DNA of 64,000 nucleotides, taken from contig OW051496.1 in the NCBI GenBank assembly GCA_932521035.1, positions 5,456,001 through 5,520,000 on the forward strand. Direction: 5' to 3'. Below are positions 1 through 11,200 of the stretch, piece by piece; positions within the stretch are counted from its first letter, which is position 1; every line of letters begins with the position of its first letter. Below the pieces are notes generated by a model. That model made no database searches and was not told the origin of the DNA. It was given only the letters and a program-made list of their open reading frames with translations. Source of the DNA: Oscheius dolichura (taxonomy: Eukaryota > Nematoda > Chromadorea > Rhabditida > Rhabditidae). The translations under genes and the position numbers were made by a program.

Positions 1-431
1 TCACAATAATTATGGCCACCTCTTTTAAAAGACAACGGAAACGCGTAACGGCAGACAAAACAGGAGCTCCCCTCGCGAAAAAAGGGGCTCCTTGGGAACT
101 CATGAATGGGTCCTGGGATAACAAATGGATGGGCCTCTTGCATTGGTAACAGGGGCCTCGCCGTCTAAAGTCGACGGAAACAGGGAGAGGGACTGATGTA
201 AGCGACCATCATTATACCCCCGTATAATGGTGTGTCTTCCATGTAAATCGGCCCCTGACGTAGTAATTGAGAAGGGGAAGAATATTGGAAGGAAGGCGGC
301 CCGAGCCGGACTAATTCATTGTGACAAGGGTATTCCCAGATTCATAAATATTTCTTGACTCTCTGTCCCTGCAACGGACAGCCCTGCCCTCGTGTGTATG
401 AGCTGTCGACTCCGTTTCCATAATTTATCTC
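1..431. other. Flank downstream of the mucin-like gene, no gene seen
   Basis: No convincing exon was found on either strand. The stretch is GC-rich and lies 3' of the minus-strand mucin-like gene whose stop is at 432. It probably holds that gene's 3' UTR and intergenic DNA. I could not point to a clear AATAAA signal for it. Confidence 0.4.
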
Positions 432-3400
432 TTATAGTAGACAAGCGGAAACAATCAGACAAAGGGTGGTGAGGAGTGCTGGAGTCCAGGCTGACTTCGG
501 TGTGGTCGTGGTGGGACGCGTAGTCGTTGTGGTTGTCGTGGTGGGACGCGTAGTCGTTGTGGTTGTTGTGGTCGAGGTGGTTGTTGTAGATGGAGGTGGG
601 GGTGGCTGAGTGGTGGGGGTGGTCACCGGTGGAATTACTATCGTCGTAGGTGCCGGAGTGGCCACTGCTGGTATTGAGGTCGTTACCACAGGAGCCGGGG
701 TTGTGGCCGCCGGCGGGGGAGTTGTGACCACTGGTTGTGGTGGCGGTGTCGTCGTCGGAAGAATTGGTTGGGTCGTCGTCTGTGTATTAGTTGCGGGAGA
801 TGTAACAGGCACAGTGGGGGATGTTGCGGGTGGCGGGGTGGAAGTGGTCGCTACTGGTGCCGGAGTTGAGGGAGTGGTTGTGACAACTGGAGGAGTACTT
901 GTAGACATCTGGAAGAAGAAGAAGAGGGTGACAGTGAATAGAGGGATATGTAACGAGGTAAAGAGGAAGACTCACAGTGGTGGGGAAGGTGCTAACTACT
1001 GGGGGAGACGTGGCTTGTGAAGTGGACGAGGGCATCGTAGAGGTCGACGCTGTGCTCGTGGATGGAGCAGTTGGCGAGGTTGAAATGACCGTGGAGAGGG
1101 TAGGGGGTGCAGTGGTGACAACTGGTAAAGTCGATGGGGCGGTTGAGGAGATTGACACTACTGTCGAAGGAGTGGTGGGGACGGTAGTGACAACTGGGGG
1201 AGGAGAAGAAATAGTGGTTGTGGGCAAATTGGGAACAGTAGATGCAGCAGGAGTGGTTGTAGTGGCTACAGTCGAGGGATTCGGGGAAGGACTTGACGTT
1301 GCTACTGGTGGTGTGGCCGAAGGTGGGGTGGAGGGGGCCGTAGTAGTGGCAGGGTTAGAAGTGGTCTGTGTAACCGGAGGGGAAGTGGACATGGCGGTTG
1401 AGGGGATGGTTGGGGTAGAGGTGGTCATGCCTGGTGCCGTTGGGGTGGTTACCGTAGTCTGTCCCGAAGGGGTGGTCTGGGTATTGGGCGGAGGAGCCGT
1501 GCTGGTCGAGGCGGGTGGAAGAGAGGCCGTCGACGCCGTACTGATTGTGCTCGCCGGGGTGGCTGTCGATATTGTCGACACAGTCGATGGGGTTGTCATG
1601 GTCGTGGTTGTACCTAGATCCTCATATACTCTTCCCACTCCCCTTTCTCACCTGTTGTAATGGGATTTACGGGGGGCGTGAAGGTTGTGCCTGGAGAAGG
1701 AGGAGTAGTTGTGGGGAGGACGACTAGACTGGGCACTTAAAAGAGATATCCAGACGTGAATGGAAGCGGACTAACGATTGACGTGACCGAGGTATCCGTA
1801 CCCGTAGTTGTTGCTCTTTCCGATCACATAATAGGTGTATCCACCGGTAGTTGGCGTGTTCCTATAGGTGATGAAGTGCATTCCCTTAAAAACGGCTGTT
1901 CACTGTCAAATGGAAGAGGCATACCGGATTGGGGACGACGTAACTCATAGAGAAATAGTTCACACCATCGACACTGATCACATCACTCGAACCGATGTCG
2001 AGCTTGTCGGTGTCGTCGATATAAATGGCTGAGCAGACGAGGGAAGTGCAGATGACCTCGATCGAGTCGTTGGCATTCCTCGTGTAGAAATAAGAGGGGG
2101 CCAGGATGAACGAGGTCAGAGAGGCCACGGAAGTCACAAAGGCGCCCTTTCCACCAGCCGAGGAGCTGTCGTAGACCCTGGTTATATGGGTAGCCGAGCC
2201 GCTGAAGAGTGTATTGCGGTACAAGACCGAAAAGATTCGGGTACCCGGCATGGAAAGAGACGGCTCTTCCAAATGAAGAATAGTTTTGTAAGACGGAGAT
2301 CTTCGAGGGATTCAGCGTGACCATCTGAACTTGTCTCTGAGACGCGCCCCCGGCAGTGGTGGCTGTAACCTGGAAGGGATTCGATTGTAATAAAATAAAG
2401 GGGGGCACACATTCTGGGATGTGGAACACGTGTTGGGGATGTCGATGTAGAAGCTGCCAGTGCTGACGGTGTCAGAGACGTGGTCATCATCCACCCATTC
2501 ATAGGACCGACAATCTAAAAAGAGTCTACTGGGAAGGAGGACGGCCTACCGAAGGAGGGGACAGGTTGGGGCATGAAGGCCACGTGGTCACAGTTTCCTC
2601 CGTAGACACCGACACAGGTGACACCTGCTACAATCTGGAAGAACCTATTTTCGGATTATGAGGGAGTCTTACCTGAATGGGCAGGTCGGACAGGACTCGA
2701 TATGTTCTCGGCTGCCCCTCGGGCGTCGTTAGAGCAATATAGTCGGTCAGCCCTCCAATTGTATTGACCTTGAATGGAATAGGAATACGATGAACAAGAC
2801 GATACCTGTAACGTGAGAGGGCTTCCGCCGTCGTGTTCGACGACACTCAGCTGTACATTAGCTGTGCCCTGAGTCGAAATAAATGTCACCACTTGGTACT
2901 GTGAGTTGTCGGCTGTCTTCAGGGCAGGCGGAAGTGTGAAGGTGAAATAGGTGGATGCCCAGTTCGCTGGCAGTACTGTAATGTCTTTGTTAGCCTGATT
3001 ACTTATGGAAACAGTTGACGTGTGGACATGCAATTATTATACGACCACGATAAGGGCGCGTCAATGGACTAACCCATGAAAGAGTCTCCCTGGCCGGTGA
3101 CCGAATCGAAGTTGTTGGCCAGGACGGTGACGGGACAGCTCGAATTAGCCGAGAGTGTCACGTTGGGGACTTGGGAAGTCTGAGGACTTTCTCGCGAGTC
3201 GTAGGCAAATCCATAATATGAGGGGACGATCAACTGAAAGAAGAGAGAATAAACACGACGAGAAGAGGAGTCACCATGGCCGAACTGTTGGCTGCAACTG
3301 TTACTGTTTTAGATGTCAGGTCGCTGAAAAAGTCGTCTCTGTAGAACATGGTAAAATCACAGGAGGCAGCATTTGCTCCATTCATTACTGAAAAGGGGAG

Positions 3401-3584
3401 GTAGGAGAAGGGAAGGAGAGGGAGGCATACTCGTTACGGAGAGATTCTGGTTGGGGACATTTGTATCGATATCGGCATTTCTGATATAATTCCAATAGAA
3501 GAGGGTGCCCTCGGAGTCATGGCAGAATACAGTTGGGCTCAGGAGGAGGAGGATCCCTAAAAGAGCCTTGTGTGGTGCTGGCAT
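432..3584 (-). CDS. Secreted mucin-like protein with a probable GPI anchor
   Basis: Multi-exon gene read right to left. The first exon (from 3584) begins MPAPHKALLGILLLLS, a clear signal peptide. Exon 1 joins the next by a GTATGC donor in phase. The middle (about 3400-1750) is a cysteine-containing extracellular region with many N-glycosylation sequons, spread over exons near 3300-3380, 2650-3030, 2490-2640, 1990-2300 and 1780-1890. It resembles nematode CUB-like secreted proteins only loosely. The last 1.2 kb (1680-432) is a mucin domain of Thr/Ser/Pro with TTTT and RPTTTT blocks, broken by an intron at about 907-979. The protein ends in a hydrophobic tail, LLTTLCLIVSACLL, directly before the stop, which is the form of a GPI-attachment signal. 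It should be a heavily O-glycosylated surface or cuticle-associated protein. Middle exon boundaries are approximate and the function is unknown. Confidence 0.7.
505..564. repeat. Two exact tandem copies of a 30-nt unit in the mucin exon
   Basis: Two adjacent, identical 30-nt units (505-534 and 535-564) encode, on the minus strand, Thr runs broken by Arg-Pro. The unit keeps the reading frame, so copy number can change without breaking the protein. Flanking DNA carries further degenerate GTT/GGT-rich copies. Confidence 0.85.
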
Positions 3585-3834
3585 AGGAAGGAATACAACC
3601 AGTAGGCGAACAAAGTAAGTGCGGATCGTCTCAACTCACCCAACGCGACGATCATTGCCAGCGGCTGCCTCGGAGATAAGCATAGGATGCAATTACGACC
3701 GCCGCACCTACAGATAACAAGGATACGGCCGGATGGTCGAGACCTTTGAAATCTCCTACAACTCCGTTATATTCACTCAAAATTGGCTCAAGAGATGGAA
3801 TGGGATACAAACAGAGTTAAGGTTTATTGGCATA

Positions 3835-6263
3835 TCATTGGGGGCATTGCAGACGGTAGAGCTCGTACTGGCCGGAGGTGATGTTGGCGACGGCGTCGGT
3901 GTCGTACATGAAACAGTTGTCGTGGCCCGACTCGAAGGCTAAATAGGGATTTATTACCGTGACTCCTCGCTTGTCGGACACGTCACCGCCTGTTTTGTTT
4001 CCCAGGTATTTATGTCGGGGCGGAATGTGTGAATGATCAGAGCTTATCAATCTTTTAAAATTGATAACTCCACCCTTTTGGAGCCCGTGGAGGGCAACAC
4101 CCCGGCCGACTCACGTATGAACGGGTTCCAGGCATAGGCGACGCAGGGATTCGGCCGGTAAATGGGGAAGTTCATCAGACACAACGTGGCACAATGGGGA
4201 GCGTCGATAGTCAGACCAATAGAGACGAAATTTCCGGGGGCGGAGAAGGTCGGGTCACTACCGGAGCCGGTCATCTGCCAAGAGCAGACTCCTGGCCCAG
4301 AAGAGGCTGAAGTTCTTTTTTATGGATAGTATAGCGGTTGACTCACAGTTCATTTTACAGTTGACATCCTGGAGATAGTAGCGGCTGTTGCTCAACACGG
4401 TCACCGGCCGGTCCACGGGTCCTTGTAAGACGCATGGTCCACCCGGCCCTATGAATTAACTCATCTTCCGTAAGTGTCTCTTTTCTGAGTTCAAATCTAT
4501 CAAATCCTACCTGTTGTTATGTATGCTCCACACGTGAAACTCGTCTCCTGAAGGCACATGGCGGCGCAGTCCTGTCTGGCTCCCACCGCCTTGTATCCTT
4601 GGGAGGAGACACGGTTCGACGGGTCGATGCTTGGTATCTTGCAACCCGGCTCCTGTACTAAATAGTCAAAATGTCTTTTTTCTTACAACAAACATACCGT
4701 TTCCACCTCCATTGTTGCCATCTGGTGTCACTCCGCCGCTTCCCCCATTACCACCATTTCCACCGTTCCCACCGTTTCCTCCATTTCCTCCGGGAGTCGG
4801 TGTAGATGCTCCTCCTCCGTTACCATTGTTCCCGTTATTCCCATTATTTCCTGTGTCGTCCAAAGCAGGTGTAGTGGCCGTTCCAGACGTCGCTGAACTT
4901 GTTATTTGAGCCAGGCCTAACCACTAACTGCACAGTCCTCCCTCACAGACCATGTCGTTACTTAATGGCCCGTATTCAACCTCGCATGCCGAGGAGTCTC
5001 CCATGATCAGATCTCTGCTCCTAGTGGTAATGCAGACGGAGTTACAAGAGGACCAATCGGTCCAGGCAGAATAGATACACGACCGGTTGCATTCAATTGT
5101 AGACGCACAGGCCTAGACTCCTATTTATGGGGAACAAGGGGAGGATACCTTGTAGTCGACGTCCGACTCTGAGCAACTACTGCTCTGTTGAAGGACGGTC
5201 CTCGTCCTGGCTCGGTACCCCGTCGAACTACAGGTGGCATTACAGTCTCCAAAGGCAGTCCACTCACTGTAGATACAGCCGGAGTCACAAGCCTAGATCA
5301 ATCCACTTCCACCGCCCCGAATTGTCCTCTACCTGTGTTCCACAGCTTCCTGCCTGGCTCTCCTCGCTTTCCATACAAGGGATGCCATCGTCACTGGCCT
5401 GGGACAAGACTGATCTGTTTCTGGTCCTCGTCCCGTTTCCACAACTTACAGTACACGTGGTCCATTCACTCCAAACCGTGTATTCACAGTTTTCTAAACT
5501 AATTGCCTATTCCATTTTTCTCTTCTTACTGGGTGGGGGAAAACAATTTTTAGTCCAGAGATTTTGTGGGCCACTGGCCAGGGTGCCGGTCGGGGCAGTC
5601 GAGTAGAGGGTACAGGGAGAGGCACTACAATCTTTTTGGAACAGAACTGGTTCAGGAGGTACCGTTCCGTGGAGACGACGAAGGCATTGCATTCCCGTCC
5701 CCAGTAGTTGGCAATACAGAACTCTCGGCACGAGGACTCCGTTGTTTGACCTGGAGAGGATGGACCTGTCCTTTAATGAGATAACAAAACCTGGCGACAC
5801 GCTGGTCGGGTCGCTGGCCGCGGTGATCGAGGATTGGTTGAGGAGGTACTGGCAGTACCCGACGGCAGGCGTCGGCTCTCCGTCACAGACACTCACATAA
5901 AGCATGTAGACACGCTGGTCGACGAAGATCTCCTGGGTCAGGTCCACCTAAACCCGGTCTTTCTTATCCCCCTTCTAGGGCACCTTATCGTATAAGAAAC
6001 AGTCGGAGGTCGCCTCGCCTCCCCAGAGGATGGCCGTGCAGTTGAAGCTCGTCTCGGATATGCATCGTTGTTTACAATTGGGCTCGGTCGGATACATCTT
6101 CTTCTGGCTCTCGCCGAGACTTTGCTTGGTGCTGACACCATTGAGAATTGGCTGGAGGGCACCTGGAGATTGTAACAGATCAAAAGAGAAGGGGCCACTG
6201 ACAATCGATGGAGGCTCGGACGAGGAGGGGGATGGTGGTGACGAGAAGGAGACACCGCCACAT
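3835..6263 (-). CDS. Secreted PAN/Apple and thrombospondin type-1 repeat protein
   Basis: The start at 6263 opens with MWRCLLLVTTIPLLVRA, a signal peptide. A GTCAGT donor joins it in phase to a PAN-type cysteine module (6160-5975, CKQRCISETSFNC then CFLYD). A second PAN-like module lies at 5760-5640 (SCREFCIANYWGRECNAF). Three thrombospondin type-1 repeats follow: 5500-5310 (WSEWTTCTVSCGNGTRTR), 5290-5155 (YSEWTAFGDCNATC) and 5095-4930 (YSAWTDWSSCNSVC). A Gly/Asn-rich linker at 4860-4700 with repeated NGG separates them from at least three more PAN-like modules (4640-4510, 4450-4350, 4270-4100, and the tail at 3950-3838). The stop is at 3835 and a minus-strand AATAAA lies near 3827-3822. PAN and TSP1 modules bind proteins or glycans outside the cell, so an extracellular matrix or defence role is an inference. 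The gene is divergent from the PP1-subunit gene. Confidence 0.75.
4700..4860 (-). repeat. Asn-Gly-Gly low-complexity linker
   Basis: Imperfect trinucleotide-like repeats encode GNNGNNGNNG and GGNGGNGGNGG tracts inside the PAN/TSP1 protein. The linker separates the TSP1 repeats from the downstream PAN modules and is likely flexible and fast-evolving. Confidence 0.8.
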
Positions 6264-6783
6264 GGTCGAAAATGTACCTCATTCGGGGCTCGTTATCTGG
6301 TTCGTTATCCCACGATTAGTCCCACGCTCGGGGAGAGCACAATGTTCGTTTTTGGATATCTGCCGGTGTTTTTTTTTGATGACGCCAGGCGAAAACAGAG
6401 GGCAGCTGTACTTGTTGACTTGTCCCGGCGACTGTTTTCGTCTCTGCCAGTCGTCTTCCCCTAAAACATTCTGTCCCCCTTATACGCCTCGCGTCCCCGA
6501 TGTCCACCGTCGTTAGTCACCCTTATCAACATCTGGCCAAGATAATAATTCCGGATGCGCCGAGCTTCCTTCCCGACTGGTCAGCTGTTATTCCCGCCTC
6601 CATCGATCAAACAACCCAATGCAGGGCCCCTTCCCGCCGGCGAATGCCTTCTTCTGCTGTCGTCCTCCGTTCTGACGGGCGACTCGCCGTTCCACGGTCA
6701 GTTCCAGCTTTTCTTCCTCCGGGCCCCCAGCCCCCCATTGATTTCCACTTTCGGGAGGTCTGGATTCTATTAAGTTCATCCAA
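6264..6783. promoter_or_regulatory. Divergent promoter region (PAN/TSP1 gene and PP1 subunit gene)
   Basis: About 520 nt separate two divergent start codons. Open frames on both strands here are compositional and show no family signature. The region should hold both promoters and 5' leaders, but no specific element could be named. Confidence 0.4.
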
Positions 6784-8009
6784 ATGGCGACCCTACTGCT
6801 TCCCTCCGACCTCGATCTCGTCCAGCTCCTCCGGCGGCTCCTCCTCGGCCCTTCCCCCAGGCCGATGCTTGCCTTTCCCTCATTTGTCCCTCCAAAGGAT
6901 GACCTGCCCCGGTCCGAGTCCCAACTCTCCACTATTTCCGACTACCTCGAGTATGTTCCTCCCCTTTATTAAATATAAATACGTGCCAATTATCAAGCAG
7001 GCCAACGTGCAACATAATATGTTTATGTTTTTGCGGGGGGAGGCCGACTTCGACGGCATGGGCAAAAGTTCAGCCGTCGACCAAGCTACGTGCCCGATCG
7101 CAAAACGCAGACTTCCGCGAAGGGACTAATGAACACGTTTCAGTGTCGAGAGGTCCAAGTCTCTGAATTCGTCGCTACGAAAATGTTCTCGAACCGAAGG
7201 AGAAAAGAAGGTTTGAGGGTCCTAAAGCGCCTGGGAATGTTCTCTTGCAGGTGGTGTGTTTTGCTGACTCGATGGGACTCGACCTCTGTCAAGTCAAGCC
7301 CATCTTCCCCTACAACACAAGCGAGGAGGACATTTTATGTCAGACGCCGCCCTCGGCCAGCAATATTTCCAGTCTAGCCGGCAGAAAGCATGCGTTTTGT
7401 TTGTTCAATAAATGGAATTTTAGAGACTCACGTCCCTCGCCACAGCCGCCGCCTCCTCCAGCCGCTGCCCTCAACTGCCCCCGTTATCTCCAGCTCACTG
7501 GCCAGAACACTTCCGTTTGGAAAGACCCCTCGATTGTACAAAAGGAGCTGCTTCTGAAGGTTTGAACTTTCGAGGGTTTACATATTTGAAATGACAGGCG
7601 AAAACGAAGGGAGTGGCGTTGAAATCGTCGTCCGTGATGGGGATGACATTCTCAGGGGTGGTCGCGGTGAAGAACATCTCCTTCGAGAAGAAGGTCTCGG
7701 TCCGGTACACCATCGACGACTGGCGGTCCTTCGTCGACAACCGCTGCCACTACTTGAACAGTCTCCCTCTGGAAGGACTTGATCTCTTCTCCTTCAACAT
7801 CTACCTCCCGCCGGCCATGCCCACCGGGGCGAACTGCCACTTCTGTCTACGGTAAGATATATCCGAAGTTAGTTGGATATCTTCTCAGGTACGAGAGTGA
7901 CGGCAGAGTCTTCTGGGACAACAACGACGGCGCCAACTATGTGCTGGAGGTCCGCTCCCTGGGCGAGACATTCATGTCCCGGGAATACGATCAGCCGGTC
8001 TTCTACTGA
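6784..8009 (+). CDS. PPP1R3-like: Protein phosphatase 1 glycogen-targeting regulatory subunit (PPP1R3-like, CBM21)
   Basis: PPP1R3 proteins carry the catalytic phosphatase PP1 to glycogen. Exon 1 (6784-6950) joins in phase across a 200-nt intron to an exon giving VERSKSLNSS. After a 40-nt intron the next exon starts with EKK|VVCFADSMGLDL; KVVCF is the RVxF PP1-docking motif and FADxxGLxL is the usual sequence after it in this family. A CBM21 carbohydrate-binding domain fills the last two exons: MTFSGVVAVKNISFEKKVSV, RYTIDDWRSF, FSFNIYLPP and FWDNNDGANYVL, the last being the family's hallmark glycogen-binding segment. The protein stops at 8009 and AATAAA follows at 8073. The first exon start is less certain than the rest; the docking motif and CBM21 are clear. 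It lies 245 nt upstream of the next plus-strand gene. Confidence 0.85.
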
Positions 8010-8254
8010 ACTGAACTCCACGGGTTATTTATTGCCTTCTCCTCCGATGCTCAACAGAATTGTAGACCTCTCAATAAATATATTCTATGTGTTCCTCCCG
8101 AAAACGGCCTATCAGGGCCATAACTTCTCCCCTCGTCTTATCGCCTCCACGTTGCTACCACCGCCCATAATCCGAATATCTCTGCCACTGCTTCCATTCC
8201 TCTGCCAGCCACTCCTTTTATTTCCCCTCTAAAACAAAGAGAATTCTCTTCAGG

Positions 8255-11200
8255 ATGCGGCTGTGGCTGCTGCTTGGGCTATGCCTGGGTGTGCTAGGAG
8301 AGGAGATCCAGATAGATCCGGGATGTCCGCCCGGCATGACCGGCACCGGCTGTCTCAACCGTAACCCTTCCTCCTGCCCCCTCAAAAAGAGTCTCTTCAG
8401 CCATCTGCTCGATGTCCTACCTCAATCCTCCCCACGACGGGCTAGCCAATCACGGAGACACGGTGGCTCTGTTCCACAGCCAGACATGCCGGGAAATGTA
8501 CTCGTTCGCCATCGACAACTTTATGCAAGATCTCTACATAAGCGTGGTCGTCAGTACGAAGGAAAACTTCCCCACCCCGAAGCTGTATGACCCGGCTGGC
8601 AACCTCTTCCCAAATGATGGACAGCAGTACCTGAGTGCGACGGAGATGACTGTCTACTACCGCTTGGAGACTGCTCCCCGAGGTCTCTACACTTTCCAGG
8701 TGACCAGTCAGCAGGATGGGTATGTTCTAATTCATTCGATGAGTAGGATCTTTTAGGGAGTGCCGGATCAAAGTGACGGCCCCGAGCACGTTGACTGTGG
8801 ATGGAGGATTCGTCGAGGACGTGCGCGATGACAATGTCGCTGTCTTTGACCCCAGCCCCAACCAGGGGATCGGACGTTATCCGAGGATGAACACCAGCAC
8901 TTACCTGGCCTTCAAGGTCCAGAATGAGAACTTCCCCATTCAAGCACAAGGCCTTCGTATCCTCCAGGACGGGTATCCTGACCAGATCTTCGACATCGTC
9001 GCCAGGTATTTCTTTATCCTTATAGAGCAGGCAGAAGTCTAGATACAACTGTTCCAATCCTCACATCGCCCAACAGAGCTTCAACTGTTCCATGTACGAC
9101 ACTTATCACGCTGAGTTCACCGGCATCGACGGGAGCGGCAACTCGTGGCAGAGAGTCTATGACTTTATCTGCGATGCGTCACCTGTGACATTCATGCCTC
9201 CTACTGTATGAGACGATATAGGGGTTGGACTAGAGAGAGATATTTAGGGAACCCCCTTCACCCCACCGCCAGTGGACAGCTGCCTCAATGGGGGAACCCT
9301 CACCCAGAACGGGACATGCTTCTGTGGAGAATACTTCGAGGGAGTGGAATGCGAATGGAAGTTGTGTATGAACGGAGGGACACTGAATGTTCGGACGGAG
9401 GAGTGTCTCTGTGCCAATGGATGGTCCGGGGAGTTCTGTGAACACGTCCAATGTAAGACCCGCTCCGACGACAGATTCTACCGCGTCACCAAAGCCCTCG
9501 GTTTCGTTATCCGGTCGGCCCAGTCCATGGCTGGCCAGATGGGCGAGGTTTGCCTGCTCATTGTGGGTGAGACCGGACAGTTCAGATCATGAGAGCCGCC
9601 TCTAATATCACGGACACGTACACAAACTTCCAAGTGTATCTGCTGAGTGTTGTCCAGAATGGAGAGCTCCTCTTCACCCGTACCTTCGACAACCCGGCCG
9701 ACTTCATCAACGGCATACGGGGAATCACCCACCCTCCCGTGGACACCGTCTGCTCCGATTCCCTCCTCCTCGGAGTCAACAGCATCCTCGACAGCGAAGA
9801 CTTCCAGATGTACCCAGACTCCCCCATCTACGTCTTTTCCGACGGCGTCCTCAACGATGGCGTGGCCACCATGGGCTATGCCCTGCAGCAGATGAGCCTC
9901 TACAGACCACAGGTATCGTCTCCGCTTCTTTGTACCCTCTCTTCAGCTGTATTTCATCCTCTCCGACTCTGCCAGTGGTTTCTGCGATGTGGATATCTCA
10001 GCTGAGGGATACCAGACGCTGCTTGGCTTTGCGACCTTTTCCCAGGGTCTCGCCATCAAGACCGATCTCGACCAGCTGGCCCACGCCGTCAATACCATCA
10101 CAGAGACCATATTCGGAACCAGTATCCTCGCTCAAAACGATCTCCTCGACTGTCGCCAGGCTCCCCAATATCAGCCGTTCTTTGTCGACGAGTCCATCCG
10201 AAGCGTGTGGATTGCCGCCACCGGAAGTAGGCTCACCACTCCCTCTCCTTCCTATCGTCCTCTTCAGATAACCTAACCCTGACCCTCACTCTCCCGGACC
10301 TCACCACCCGTACCCCCATCGTCTACTTCTCCACAGGAAACTTCCAGCTCTGGCTGCTCAGCAATCCGATGACCGGGGCTTACATGGTCAACTTGAAGAG
10401 TCGCGATTCCGGAGCCAACGAGTGCTCGTACCGGGTGACGGCTGAGACTATCTTCAGTGCTTACTTTGGAGCGTCGTCCGATCTGCTGACCGACATCGTG
10501 GGCAAGCAGCCAGTCTTGGGCAAGGACTCCCATCTCGTGGCCAGGATACACAACATCTACAAACCGGATCCAATTGATATCTCCACGGAAATCACCCTCT
10601 GGGCAAATGGTCGCTTATTTCTCCTCTCTTGACAACCTCCTCCTTTAGATATCAACAGCGGCCGCGTCGTACTGTACTCTTCCTCTGGAGTGTGGAGAGA
10701 TGAATGCGCCTACGATTTGTATTTTGGCACGTACCAGTGCACTATTCCAGGGATGGGCTTCTACGTGTCCATCTACATCACCGACAACCGTGGCTACACC
10801 GTGCTCCGGACACTCACCGGCTACTGTGCCGCCTCCCTTCCTCCTTCTCCTGGAGAGCAGTGTCAGAACGGAGGTGCAACCTACAACGGGACGTGTATCT
10901 GTCCTATCCAGTTCAGCGGAGACCGCTGTGAAGTTGTTAGCGGCCCCCTTATTCCACCCGACCAGAGTGTGTTCAGATTCACTGTGAAAATCAAGGAACT
11001 CCCAAATTCGGTACCTGCGTCTGTCCTCCCGGATTCGCCGGACAGTTCTGCGAGATCGTCGCCTGTCTCCAGACCAACCCGTTCATCCCCCTCATTGATC
11101 CCGACTTCCGTTCTCTTACTTTCCTTATGCACGACAGTATTACCACCAGGTACAAATCTAGGTGTCTTTCTTCGAGTCGACTGCCCTGTCCAGATCCGTG

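Noticed and set aside
977-1660. Plus-strand Val/Gly-rich open frame opposite the mucin
   Set aside because: It is the antisense of Thr/Ser-rich repeats; the minus strand has introns, a signal peptide and a GPI-type tail.
6880-7065. Minus-strand frame with a TM-like stretch (LCCTLACLIIGTYLYLI)
   Set aside because: It lies across exon 1 and intron 1 of the plus-strand PP1-subunit gene, has no downstream exons, and the hydrophobic run comes from an AT-rich tract.
6500-7129. Long plus-strand open frame before the PP1-subunit gene
   Set aside because: It overlaps the PPP1R3 first exon in another frame, has no domain, and is Ser/Pro-rich only because of base composition.
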